From Omphiscola glabra (taxonomy: Eukaryota > Mollusca > Gastropoda > Lymnaeidae), in contig OZ024795.1 of NCBI GenBank assembly GCA_964017045.1, positions 28,248,366 through 28,312,365 on the forward strand: DNA of 64,000 nt, written 5' to 3'. Numbering within the stretch: the stretch's first letter is position 1; each line of letters starts with the position of its first letter. Positions 42,132-52,670 of the stretch are shown piece by piece. The notes below the pieces were generated by a model. The model ran no database searches, had not been told where the DNA came from, and saw nothing but the letters and a program-made list of their open reading frames with translations. The position numbers were made by a program, and so were the translations under genes.

Positions 42132-42276
42132 GTGTGTTTCACTGCCTTAGCTAATGATCCTAAATATTACTTCTCGGGGTATGATTATGACTCTAGACGA
42201 TGTGACCTTTCTACAAACCCATCGCCAAGCTTATCTGATTTACTTAATGCATTTCTCGTTAAAAAGGAGTGCAACG
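42132..42276 (+). CDS. Secreted mucin-like protein gene: PAN-like Cys exon
   Basis: Bounded by TTCTTCCACAG| and |GTACGT. 145 nt, open in one frame: VCFTALANDPKYYFSGYDY, then DSRRCDLS, then a Ser/Leu-rich linker ending KKECNG. The C..(x)..DP..YFSGYDYDSRRC.L pattern is reminiscent of PAN/apple domains (central aromatic-rich strand then Cys-x-Leu), but only three Cys are present, so this is tentative. Exit phase 1 matches entry of the mucin exon at 43271. Entry reads as phase 0, whereas exon 2 exits in phase 1; at least one intervening exon, or an error, is therefore implied. Confidence 0.55.
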
Positions 42277-43270
42277 GTACGTATACAACGAAGCACAAGA
42301 TCTTTAAAAGTGAATTTTCTGTTACACGTGTTTTATTTCTAAAATTTTAAATCTGCTTTTTTTTTTGTTGTTTATTTGCAATCATGAGAAGCGTTGAGAA
42401 AACGGTGGATGTTAGATACTGTAAGCCCATGGGAAAACATTCGATATTAAATAACGTATATCCGAGAAAAGCATTTGAAGTGCGAATATTTAAATCTTTA
42501 GTTTCTTAAATAAATAAATTTTTTTTCAAATTTATTTTGTATGGTTGTCGGAAACTGTAGACTAATCTAAAGAATGGTAAAAAAAAAATTATTTTTAAAA
42601 ACTGACTTTAAGTTTGAATAAAACGATAATTTTCCAGTTTATTTTTTAATTCTAAAAACGTTGATTTAATAGGGAAAAAAAACAACACTATTTATATCTG
42701 TGAATGCAATCAAGGGATATGACGTAATGTAACATTCAATGAGTAGATGTTGTTTCTATCAATCTCAATTTCGGTGTTTAATTTCTTATTTCTATTACCA
42801 TATGAAAAGTGTTTTTTTAATGAATCGATGTCTAGGGACACTTTGCTTCTTCTATCTGCTATCCCTCCAAAATGAGGTCGTGATACTAAAAATAGATTGT
42901 GAACAGGTGTTATAAATCATGTTTTGGATATGTTGCTAATTTTGAAAGTAATGGATGAATTCTGGAATTATTTCCTTCTTAAAAACTGCTATACTAGCCT
43001 CTGGTTTCTACAGCTAAAAAATAGTATGTTTGTAATGTTATCTTACTCCCGAAAATAATAGTAAACAGGATTGTTATTGACAACGTACTAAAAGTGATAT
43101 ATTTGAGCCGTTTGCTCATCGAGGAATAGGTTTTTAAGTATGTAAGTGTGGTCATTTTCGTTAGTTTGGTCAGTCTGATCATTTTGAATTACTAGAGGAC
43201 TGAATAGATTTAATGTTTCACTTTTTGAAACATGTTTTTTAATACTTTGTCTATTTTTGAAAAAACACAG
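42277..43270 (+). other. intron
   Basis: AT-rich sequence between two phase-matched splice sites (GTACGT at 42277 and AACACAG ending 43270). No other feature seen. Confidence 0.5.
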
Positions 43271-45319
43271 TATCTATCTCTGAGACAACACGAACTACCA
43301 CTGTGACGACACCAACTACCACTGTGACGACACCAACTACCACTGTGACGGCACCAACTACCACTAAAAAGAGACCAACTACCACTGTGCCATCACCAAC
43401 TACCACTGTGAACACACCAAATACCACTGTGACGACACCAACTACCACTGTGACGACACCAACTACCACTGTGACGACACCAACTACCACTGTGACGACA
43501 CCAACTACCACTGTGACGACACCAACTACCACTGTGAAGGCACCAACTACCACTGTGACGACACCAACTACCACTGTGATGACACCAACTACCACTGTGA
43601 CGACACCAACTACCACTGTGACGACACCAACTACCACTGTGACGACACCAACTACCACTGTGAAGGCACCAACTACCACTGTGACGACACCAACTACCAC
43701 TGTGACGACACCAACTACCACTGTGACGACACCAACTACCACTGTGACGACACCAACTACCACTGTGACGACACCAACTACCACTGTGACGACACCAACT
43801 ACCACTAAAAAGAGACCAACTACCACTGTGAACACACCAAATACCACTGTGACGACACCAACTACCACTGTGACGACACTAACTACCACTGTGACGACAC
43901 CAACTACCACTGTGACGACACCAACTACCACTGTGACGACACCAACTACCACTGTGAAGGCACCAACTACCACTGTGACGACACCAACTACCACTGTGAC
44001 GACACCAACTACCACTGTGACGACACCAACTACCACTGTGACGACACCAACTACCACTGTGACGACACCAACTACCACTGTGAAGGCACCAACTACCACT
44101 GTGACGACACCAACTACCACTGTGACGACACCAACTACCACTGTGACGACACCAACTACCACTGTGACGACACCAACTACCACTGTGACGACACCAACTA
44201 CCACTGTGACGACACCAACTACCACTGTGACGACACCAACTACCACTGTGAAGGTACCAACTACCACTGTGCCATCACCAACTACCACTGTGACCACACC
44301 AACTACCACTGTGACGACACCAACTACCACTGTGACGACACCAACTACCACTGTGACGACACCAACTACCACTGTGAAGGTACCAACTACCACTGTGCCA
44401 TCACCAACTACCACTGTGACCACACCAACTACCACTGTGAAGACACCAACTACCACTATGACGACACCAACTACCACTGTGACGGCACCAACTACCACTG
44501 CGACGACACCAACTACCACTGTGACGACACCAACTACCACTAAAAAGAGACCAACTACCACTGTGCCATCACCAACTAACACTGTGACCACACCAACTAC
44601 CACTGTGACGACACCAACTACCACTGTGACGACACCAACTACCACTAAAAAGAGACCAACTACCACTGTGCCATCACCAACTACCACTGTGACGACACCA
44701 ACTACCACTGTGCCGACACCAACTACCTCTGCGACGACACCAACTACCACTGTGACGACACCAACTACCACTGTGACGACACCAACTACAACTGTGAAGG
44801 TACCAACTACCACTGTGCCATCACCAACTACCACTGTGACCACACCAACTACCACTGTAACGGCTCCAACTACCACTGCGACCACACCAACTACCACTGT
44901 GAAGACACCAACTACCACTGCGACGACACCAACTACCACTGTGACGACACCAACTACCACTGTGACGACACCAACTACCACTGTGACGACACCAACTACC
45001 ACTGTGCCGACACCAACTACCTCTGCGACGAAACCAACTACCATTGTGATGACACCAACTACCACTGTGACGACACCAACTACCACTGAGCCGACACCAA
45101 CTACCACTCTTCCGACACCAACTACCTCTGCGACGACACCAACTACCACTGTGACGACACCAACTACCACTGTGACGACACCAACTACCTCTATGACGAC
45201 ACCAACTACCACTGTGCCGACACCAACTATCTCTGCGACGACACCAACTACCATTGTTATGACACCATCTACCACTGGGACGAAAACAACCACCAAAAAG
45301 ACGACCTCAAATACCACAG
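43271..45319 (+). CDS. Secreted mucin-like protein gene: large PTS-repeat exon
   Basis: A single exon of 2,049 nt (683 codons), phase 1 at both ends, with acceptor AAAAACACAG| and donor ACCACAG|GTAATT; beyond the donor the frame ends at TGA 45326. It starts [11 protein letters not shown] and then consists of about 95 heptapeptides PTTTVTT with variants [35 protein letters not shown]. The DNA repeat is 21 bp, but the 2-kb frame has no frameshift or stop, which argues for selection on the protein. Thr and Pro dominate with periodic Lys/Arg, as in mucin-type O-glycosylated stalks or secreted mucus proteins. Copy number may be polymorphic. Cellular role (mucus, adhesive, shell matrix, surface coat) is not resolvable here. 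Confidence 0.75.
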
Positions 45320-45689
45320 GTAATTGAAATCATCTTATCGTAATACATATTTCTGTTATTTCCGTTTATTTAATCACCTTACAAGTTTGTGTGTAAGTTT
45401 CTCAACATATAAGTTAACAACTAGTTTATCCCACTCATAAACTACACTGTACGTAGCGTCCCGAAAAAAATGAGTTCAATAACTAGAATAATATCCATTA
45501 TATATGAAATGTTTTTTAGAAATACAAATTTCCTGTTTATATTCCAATGGTATTTGCATTGACTTACTGGAAAGTCAGTTTATTTTGTGTCAATTTTGTA
45601 ATTGTCATTCTTTGTTTAAGTTCAAAGGGCGTTTTCTTACTGTTATAGATGTTTGTTTACTAACAATAAGTATTTTTGTTTAAACACCT
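45320..45689 (+). other. intron or 3' flank
   Basis: AT-rich sequence after the GTAATT donor. No repeat or gene seen. Confidence 0.4.
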
Positions 45690-45868
45690 GTGTGCACAAC
45701 TAACCGAAATGCCCCGCGCGTTAAGCAAACTTTCAACCCCATCCGACGTTTTGGATTATTAAACTTTGCGAAGCAACGGTTACACGAACACAATGTGCGC
45801 TGTGGACCCGTGAAAGACGCCAGTTAATGGATGCAGTTTCAGCAAAGATGAGGATACAACACTTACAG
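45690..45868 (+). pseudogene. GC-richer coding-like island, possible disabled exon
   Basis: An open frame from about 45690 reads VCTTNRNAPRVKQTFNPIRR, then FGLLNFAKQRL, then VRCGPVKDAS and stops at TAA 45825. Adding one base of frame change continues as NGCSFSKDEDTTLTG and ends at a possible donor ACAG|GTATAA in phase 1, as used elsewhere in the gene. There is no AG acceptor just upstream. It may be a frameshifted exon of the mucin-like gene, a pseudo-exon, or unrelated. Product not recognised. Confidence 0.25.
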
Positions 45869-46059
45869 GTATAACAGCTCTAGCGTCTGAAAAGGTAAAA
45901 TCTAAAACGTTTTACATTGTCCTAAAATATATTTAGATTCATAACCATAATGATATTATGTATGTTTTATACTGTCTGCCTTAGTGTGTTTAACTGAATT
46001 CGAGTATCATTTATATTAAAGACACTGTGTGCTATTTTGTTACAGTTTCTACATTATAA

Positions 46060-46330
46060 TAATTTTGTGGATGTGTTGTATCGACATCGTTTGGTATCAT
46101 TACTTTGTTGTACGTTTTTTTCTGAATTTTTTTGAAGTAAGGTTTTATGGTATTTTTTAAGCACTGTTTTGTTGTATGTTTTGTTGCATTTTTTAGAGTA
46201 TCTTTTGCTGTATTCTTTTTTAACATTCTTCTGTTGAATTGTTTTTCGTATTATTTTGTAATAATTGTTTTGTGGTATTGTTGCAGTTTTTTTTAAAAGT
46301 AGTAATATTTCTTAAATATATTTTGCTACT
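46060..46330. repeat. T/G-rich degenerate low-complexity tract
   Basis: Repeated TTTTGTTGTA / TTTTGTGGTA / TTTTGCTGTA motifs about every 20-25 bp on the plus strand. It produces meaningless Lys/Thr-rich frames on the minus strand. Confidence 0.5.
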
Positions 46331-46383
46331 TTTGTGGGTGGTTCCGTTTCACTTCCAGCTCTTCCCCGAGTCAACATTTTTTT

Positions 46384-46600
46384 TATATCTTCTTCTTCTT
46401 ATGTTTGAGGGCCCACGATCAATTTAGTGATCATTCTGGCACCTGGTTTGAATTCAAAGTTAGCCTTCTCTTAGATGAGTTGCCGTCCAAGGTTAGCGAG
46501 TCTCTTCCACCCGGGGTGCTGGTGGTGTGTTTGCTTGACTGGGCTTTGGTGGGGATTGAACTCCAGACCATCAACTTGAGATTTGCTCAATAGTATATAT
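46384..46600 (-). mobile_element. tRNA-type SINE relic
   Basis: On the minus strand the sequence from ~46600 contains GTCTGGAGTTCAATCCCC, a good match to a Pol III B-box with the following tRNA-like stem. It is followed by a body rich in CCCGGGTGG and GACGGCAACTCATC and ending near TGTTTGAGG/AAGAAGAAG-type sequence. An A-box-like AGCAAATCTCAAG lies about 20 bp upstream of the B-box. It is more GC-rich than its surroundings. Family not identified. Confidence 0.45.
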
Positions 46601-46702
46601 ATAGTACTATATATTAATAGTACTGAGTGAAAGAAAGTTGTTTAGCAGCAAGCGTCTTGTGGGATGGTTGAAAGGTTGAACGTTGTTTTTTACAGATGCG
46701 AC

Positions 46703-47095
46703 TATTAAATTAATCAATGAAGAGCCACGGAAATAGTGTAGGACTGTCTGTAGGACTGACTGTAGGACTGACTGTAGGACTGTCTGTAGGACTGACTGTA
46801 GGACTGTCTGTAGGACTGACTGTAGGACTGACTGTAGGACTGACTGTAGGACTGACTGTAGGACTGACTGTAGGACTGAATGTAGGACTGACTGTAGGAC
46901 TGTCTGTAGGACTGACTGTAGGACTGTCTGTAGGACTGACTGTAGGACTGACTGTAGGACTGACTGTAGGACTAATGCTTAAAAGGACGTATGGTTGGTT
47001 TTAAGACTGTCTATATGCCTATATGGTATTGTTAAGTCTGCCAGTTAGTGTGTAGGACTGTCTGTTGGCCTAATGTTTAAAAGACGGCATGTATT
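46703..47095 (+). repeat. dispersed repeat with internal 12-bp minisatellite
   Basis: A repeat beginning ATTAAATTAATCAATGAAGAG shares AATTAATCAATGAAGAGC and GTGTAGGACTGTCTGTA-type sequence with 61548-61598. Inside it, 46737-46975 holds about 20 copies of GTAGGACTGACT/GTAGGACTGTCT (12 bp). The copy at 61.6 kb has only a single such unit, so the array looks like a local expansion. The open frame (VGLTVGLS) is a by-product of a period divisible by three. Confidence 0.75.
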
Positions 47096-47288
47096 ACAGA
47101 AAATGAGATGTTAACACTTTTTTGTTGTTAAAGCCAACTGTTATTTTCTCAATACCAAAATTATATATATAATTTAACCGTGTTTATTTAGTTACACTTG
47201 TAGAATATTTGTAAGTAATATCTCTTGAGTAAAAGGACATTTTCCGCGTCTTTTAATAATAGTATTACCTTTCTTTTTGTTGCTTTAG

Positions 47289-47395
47289 AACAGGAGTGCC
47301 ACTCCTCAGTTTCACAGCGAAACTTCTGCCTGGGGCAAATCCACGTTTTCTATTTTGTGAACATATGTCAATATATTATATGCGGTCATATTTGA
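47289..47395 (+). CDS. possible 3'-terminal exon of the mucin-like gene
   Basis: Acceptor TTTTTGTTGCTTTAG| with a long pyrimidine tract. Entering in phase 1, as the mucin exon exits, the frame reads EQECHSSVSQRNFCLGQIH, then VFYFVNICQYIICG, then TGA at 47393. Four Cys in about 35 residues would fit a Cys-containing C-terminal tail. No conserved domain recognised, and no polyadenylation signal obvious close by. The competing candidate lies at 48058. Confidence 0.3.
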
Positions 47396-48057
47396 TTGGA
47401 TCTAACTATTATAGCGCCCTCTGATGCTAGCAACCTGCTCGGCTACACATTCGCCCCGCCCTAGTCGCTCTATACAAGACTTACGGTGTCGGTATATTAT
47501 CCCTCCTAGTACGTCCTATAGAGACTTTCTTTACAGTGCTATATGAGACATTCTTAAGTAGTTTAATGTGATAATTAATATGTATGTCTTGTATGAAGAT
47601 GTTTACGGGAGCTTCATTCAAGCATGTTATTTTAACTAAATTATCAAGTTATTATTTGAAAGCCGGGTTTTCTTTCTTTTATTAAAGTTTATGAAAAACG
47701 ATTATTTTTTACCTCTTAATAGTTTCTTAATATTTATAAATTTCTATATAACATCAATCTTTCTTGAGTATTAGAAAACTGCTGTTTTGACTTAACGTTC
47801 CCCAGAAATGACGGAAAGACTAAGGTCCGTGTTCTGACATCATCATTGGCTTCTCGTAAAAATTGAGTGTTTGAATTGGAGCTTTGGCAGTGTGTGGAGA
47901 CCTTGTTTACAGAATCAACTTTTAAAATAAATAGTAACACTATCCCTGGCTCAGGTAGCGCAACATTGTCTGGATAATTAGGATAAAATGTCCAATTATT
48001 TATTAGCTTAAAGCAGAGAATTTATATTTTATGTGGGTTTTTTTCTGTTGAATGCAG
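47396..48057. other. no firm feature
   Basis: Contains a GC-rich stretch near 47410-47520 (GCGCCCTCTGATGCTAGCAACC, CACATTCGCCCCGCCC) that may be a dispersed-repeat fragment; otherwise AT-rich. Confidence 0.3.
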
Positions 48058-48215
48058 GCCCCAGACATCACATCCAGTTACTAGCAATGTCTCACGCCTC
48101 TCTATTTAACAGGAGCGAACATAAGGATTGGCTGATGTTTCCAAAAACAAAATGTCGGCAAGAAAGAGGAATACAACTAAAATTAGTTAAAATTGTTGGT
48201 ACCATATCGCGATAA
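48058..48215 (+). CDS. possible alternative 3'-terminal exon
   Basis: Acceptor TTTTTTCTGTTGAATGCAG| is strong. In phase 1 the frame reads GPRHHIQLLAMSHASLF, then NRSEHKDWLMFPKTKCRQ, and terminates at TAA after about 52 residues. One N-glycosylation site (NRS) is visible. It is compatible in phase with the mucin exon, but there is no domain or similarity I can name. It may be a chance frame. Confidence 0.22.
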
Positions 48216-48339
48216 AAATCAAACAAGTCCGTTCTTTCTATTTATTTTCTATTTTGATCCCATTCATTTTATTTTTTATGTCTTTTGCACATTTTGAAAC
48301 TTTATCATTTTATTTCAACCTAATTATCAAATCATTTCA

Positions 48340-48585
48340 TAAAAGAGGTTTATTCTTTCGGTCATCTGTTGCTCATTCCTATCAGAGGTTAATTATATTA
48401 TATCAGCCATCTGTTGGCCACTTTTATTAGAGTTTAAATATTTTGGCGGCCCATTGACCATTCCTATTAGAGGTTGATTATATCGGCCGTCTGTAGACCA
48501 TACCTATGAGAGATTATTTATTTCTGCAAACTTTTGACCATTCCAATGAGAGGTTTATTCTTTCAGCAATCTGTTTGCCACTCGT
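48340..48585 (+). repeat. ~60-bp tandem repeat
   Basis: Four to five copies of a unit containing ATTCCTATTAGAGGTTGATTATATCGGCC plus ATCTGTTGGCC-like sequence (starts near 48345, 48375, 48455, 48500, 48538). Divergence is moderate. Confidence 0.6.
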
Positions 48586-48777
48586 TTAATATTAAACTTA
48601 TTTGTAGAATTATTAGGGTCGAAAAACTGAACATATTTTTTACCATTTTAAATTACTATAAATATATATTTTTTAAAATATTAGTTAAAGACTATAAACA
48701 ACAATCATCAGACAATCTACAAATATCTCCTAAATTTATAACTCTACAATCTACAAATACATCCTTATTAAAGGTAT

Positions 48778-49025
48778 CCACAATGTACATGTATCTCCAC
48801 AAATTATATATATATGCATATGCACAATCTACATGTATCTCCAATATCTACATATATCTTCTCAATATAAATTTTTATAAATTAAATATCTCCCCAAAAT
48901 ATATCTCCACAATATATATACATATGCACAATCTACATGTATCTCCAATATCTACATATATCTTCTCAATATATATCTTTATAAATTAAATATCTCCCCA
49001 AAATATATATCCACAATATAAATAT
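48778..49025 (+). repeat. ~115-bp tandem duplication, AT-rich
   Basis: Two copies sharing ATATGCACAATCTACATGTATCTCCAATATCTACATATATCTTCTCAATAT (about 48818 and 48923), with ATCTCCCCAAAATATAT after each. Each copy is itself built from ~17-bp ATCTACATATATCTCC-like motifs. Confidence 0.7.
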
Positions 49026-49992
49026 GTATTTCTTTCACCGGATGTCCTTCTTAAAAGCATATTTTGTTTCGTCATCTTGTCTTGCAGCTGGTGTTATATT
49101 GCTCAAGTCGATGCCTTTTCTTTGAAATGGGAAAAAACATGAATTTTAGCAAATGTCAAGTTGACCAACCATCTAGTGGAAAAATCTTTTATATGTCAAT
49201 TTGAAAGTTTTCAAGTTCGATTGACCTGCTTGAAAAGGAAAACTGCTTTGTTTTGTATACTTAACTTTCTGACCGCGTTTCGGCTTTAGTCTTTCTTAAT
49301 GGGCTACAATTCGGAAACCATTATGTCACTACTACAATTTTGGAAAAAAAATGTATTATGCTTAATTAACAATGACTGTTTTCTACAATTTTGTGTCAAA
49401 TATTGTAATCATAATTCAAATTAACTTTTGATTTGTTTTAAGAATTTAATTTTGAATCCACAATTTTCTATTAACAAATGTGTCTGTACAATGAAAGATA
49501 AATCATCAAGTTTTTAAAGTTTTACATTATTTTCACATGTTCGAATGAATTTAGAAATTTTTAGATCTAGAATTTTTATTACTTTTGTTTAGATAAGTTG
49601 TATTTGTACTTGTAAATGTTAATTTACCAGCAAATCGTTTTTAAAAGTCATAAGTTAAGATTATACGTTAAATTAGAGTCTGAAACCTGATTTTTGAGGA
49701 TTTACAGTTAATTAAGCATTTAAAAAAACAGTTGTTTTGTTGACATTTACCACAATCATTAGAGTTACTTTTTTATCATACCAACTTCCATAAATTGAAC
49801 CACTAACGTATTCAATCTGTTTGGATATGTATGTTGTGAAACATATTGCGCTTTCAGTGCAGATCAAAGAGTGCAGAGTGATGAACTCATTCATATGTTT
49901 GTTATATACTTTTTTATTGATTTTTTTACATTGTTTTAAATTATGGTACAGCCATTTGAGGCTGTATTCTCACAAGTGCTTATTGTTTACAT
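49026..49992. other. no feature recognised
   Basis: AT-rich sequence; short frames on both strands near 49.7-50.0 kb show no domain. Confidence 0.4.
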
Positions 49993-50270
49993 TAGTGGTT
50001 CTCAACCTTTTTAATGCGGCGACCCCTTTATACAGAAACTCATGTTGTGGCGACTCCCAAACATAAAATTATTTTCGTTGCTACGTCATAGCTGTAATTC
50101 TGCTGGTAATATGAATCGTAATGTACATATCTGATATGCGGGATGTATTTTCATTGTAAAAAAAATTGAACATAATTAGATCATAGAGTTTAATAAAAAA
50201 AAAAAACAATAGGTAATTATATATTGTGAAATATTTATTTCTAATTACAAATAAATGAGATTTTGTATTG
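49993..50270 (-). mobile_element. SPIN-like hAT transposon terminus
   Basis: Starts TAGTGGTTCTCAACC, one base off the CAGTGGTTCTCAACC terminus. It is followed by GCGGCGACCCCTTTATACAG, TGTTGTGGCGACTCCCAA, CATAAAATTATTTTCGTTGC, TGTAATTCTGCTG, ATGAATCGTAATGTACATAT and GATATGCGGGATGTATTTTC. From memory this order matches the ends of the SPIN ('space invader') hAT family of vertebrates and a few invertebrates. The transposase relic on the minus strand begins about 380 bp further in, so this is the element's 3' end. The other terminal repeat (GGTTGAGAACCACT) was not found. Confidence 0.75.
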
Positions 50271-50649
50271 AAGCATTTTTAATAGTCTTGATATAACAAC
50301 AGTAAACTACCTTGCTACATTTTGCACAGTAGGCGTAAAAATCCAAAGTCATTGCAAAGGTTGAAATTGTTAGTGAAATGAGTAGAATAGACTATTAAAG
50401 CGTGTGGAGACAGATGGTGAGAGAGAGAGAGAGCAGATAAATCATCACGAGATACTTGGAGGGTGTGCTATTTTTGCTACGAGACAGAGCTTTGTTAACT
50501 GTGTGTTAGTGTAGATTTATTTTAATCATTGTATCCTTTTTTGCACATGTTTTATTTAATATCGCACCGGTACAAGCCAAACTAGTATACTTTAAGTCAT
50601 TATAATTAACATATTAAAACTTATTAATTGTAATTAGCCCTGTTTTCAG

Positions 50650-51640
50650 TATCGAATTCTTTGTTATTGTATTTATCCCTACTATACCCGATAAGAAATG
50701 CTCGAGACAGTCTATGCAGGAGCACAACGAAGATCATCTTCCACAAGAAGTCTACTTCTGTATTTAGAATTGATAACCAAAAGCTGGAAATCCCTGGTTC
50801 ACAAAAAAAGTATTATTGGAAATGGACGAAGTATGCGCACAACAGTCTCAGACAGAACAGGATATGACTGCAAACACTTGATCCAGAATTTTGTAACTGA
50901 CATTGTAGAGAAATCAGGTCTCGCTGCATAGCTGTTAATAAGTTCAATTAAATCCTCTTGTGCTGGCTCAGGAACATCTTAAACTTTTACTGAGAATGGG
51001 CTTTTGGCAAGTGCAAATGGGGTGTCAGGTAGATTTGGAAAGAACGATAAAAATTTCGTCTGCAAGAATGTGCAAGTGTAAACAGAACTTATCAGCGTAA
51101 GTCTTTTGTCTGGTTCATGTCCTGTTCCTCAAAGAAATCAGATAAGATAGTCAACATGTACATTTTATTTTCATCTAATTTGTTTTGTCAAAGCTGAAGT
51201 TTCATTTGGAATGATCGCATCTTTTCAGACAAATCGAGGCATATTGCATTTGGTCCTTGCAGTGATAAATTTAAGCGTGTCTGTTTTTCCTTTCACCTCC
51301 CCCAACTTAACATTAAGTTCAAAGTTGCACTGAAGATTAAACAGTTCCTTTTAGAAGCGCAAATAAAGGAGGGACTGGGGCATCTTCCACATTGAAGGAG
51401 AAAGGGTCAGCAAAATTTTGAAAATCAGCTCTGTTTTCAAGTCTGCACATTTGTGATTAAATTCTTCCATTAGTTTTGCAATGATATCATTATAATTGCT
51501 ATTGAATAGTGTGTCTGAGTCTATGAGTACTTTGTATGTGTGGAAATGGCAGAGGTTTCTTTGAGAAAGCTGGGCTTTCCGTAAAACACGTTTTATACAG
51601 TATGCCCTGACATTGTCATTGGTCACAATGACAAGCTGCC
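50650..51640 (-). pseudogene. hAT transposase relic (C-terminal half) of the SPIN-like element
   Basis: Minus strand, going from 51640 downwards: YNDIIAKLMEEFNHKCADL (~51500-51430), then FNVEDAPVPPLFALL in a shifted frame, then a decayed region, then FPNLPDTPFALAKSPFSVKV (~51040-50980). Next come EDLIELINSYAARPDFSTM and TKFWIKCLQSYPVLSETVV (~50960-50840), and VINSKYRSRLLVEDDLRCA (~50780-50720). The last three blocks are the hAT dimerisation region and C-terminus. Multiple frameshifts and stops; N-terminal half absent or unrecognisable. A GA microsatellite lies at ~50412. Confidence 0.8.
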
Positions 51641-52060
51641 TCTCAATAAAATTCCCCGTGATCTAAAGTAAAAACATATTCAACAAATAAATGCTTTGAA
51701 CAAAATGAGATTCTCGCGAACAAAGACGAAAAAGCATAAAATAAAAATATGGCGATTCCCACTAGCGATTTTGAAACTAAAACTTGTTCAAACAGAAGGC
51801 AGGTGCAGGCACTATTTATGAATTACTATCGAGTACACGACATGCGTTGCAATGCCACTCAAAGAAATAAAGTTTTTACTTTAATTAGGTTTTTGGAGTA
51901 CCTTTTTATATGCAAAATATTTTTTTTTTTACCGTCTGGTAGGTACTCGAATAAATTCAATGATTTTTCGAAGCTTGAGAAGGCCACACACAGCTCTCCA
52001 CGTGAGAAGCATGGATGTTAAAAATTTAGTTAAAAACACTTTTAGCGATTGATCTACCCA
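51641..52060. other. no clear feature
   Basis: May include decayed 5' transposase sequence; a 90-codon plus-strand frame at 51749-52021 shows no domain. Confidence 0.3.
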
Positions 52061-52509
52061 TGCGATAGCTATGTTTGAAATTATATTTATAAAGCACATA
52101 TAAGAAAATAAACGAATTTAGGACCCTCTGCCATAAACGGAATACTGTAAAATGTATTAGTATTAAGAAAACGTTTGCGGGCGTCCACATAACAACTCAC
52201 CAAAATTTGATAGCAATCAGATGAATGGTATAGGAACGCATAAGGAAATTATATTTAAATAGCCCATATCAGGAAAAGAACTAATTTAGGACAACCTGTC
52301 ATAAACTGTATATTTCAAAATGATTGTTTAAAATCAGACACCCTCTAAATTATGTCACACAAAAACGGAAATATCGCTGTTTGTATTTGATTAAATTACA
52401 TCCACTCACGAAACTGTAAGTTGGGTTTTCATTATTCCTTTCTTTTATAATTATTTTTGGCTGTTTTTTTTTTTTTGTTGTTTTTTTGTGTGTGTGTTAA
52501 TTTTCAAGG

Positions 52510-52670
52510 TTTTCACGGTCAAAAACCGGGCTTCCGATATTGTCAAAACCCTGGTTCCGATTGGGTCAAAACCCTGGTTACGAAAGGGTCAAAAACTGGT
52601 TCCGATAGGGTCAAAACCCTGGCTACGAAAGGGGCAAAACCCTTGTTCCTATAGGGTCAAACCCAGGTTA
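52510..52670 (+). repeat. ~24-bp minisatellite
   Basis: About six copies of GGGTCAAAACCCTGG plus TTCCGATA or TTACGAAA, followed by GGTTAGGGATAAATTTAGG and a second TTTAGGGATACATTT. It sits within the ~170-bp satellite. Confidence 0.8.

Noticed and set aside
43251..45317. 688-codon minus-strand frame rich in VVVGVVT
   Set aside because: Mirror of the plus-strand Thr/Pro exon: a 21-bp period without stops leaves both strands open. The plus strand has matching splice sites and a sensible composition.
46717..47004. 95-codon VGLTVGLS protein
   Set aside because: 12-bp minisatellite divisible by three; lies in a dispersed repeat and lacks gene signals.
48534..48989. 151-codon plus-strand frame
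   Set aside because: AT-rich Ile/Tyr/Asn composition spanning two tandem repeats; no domain.
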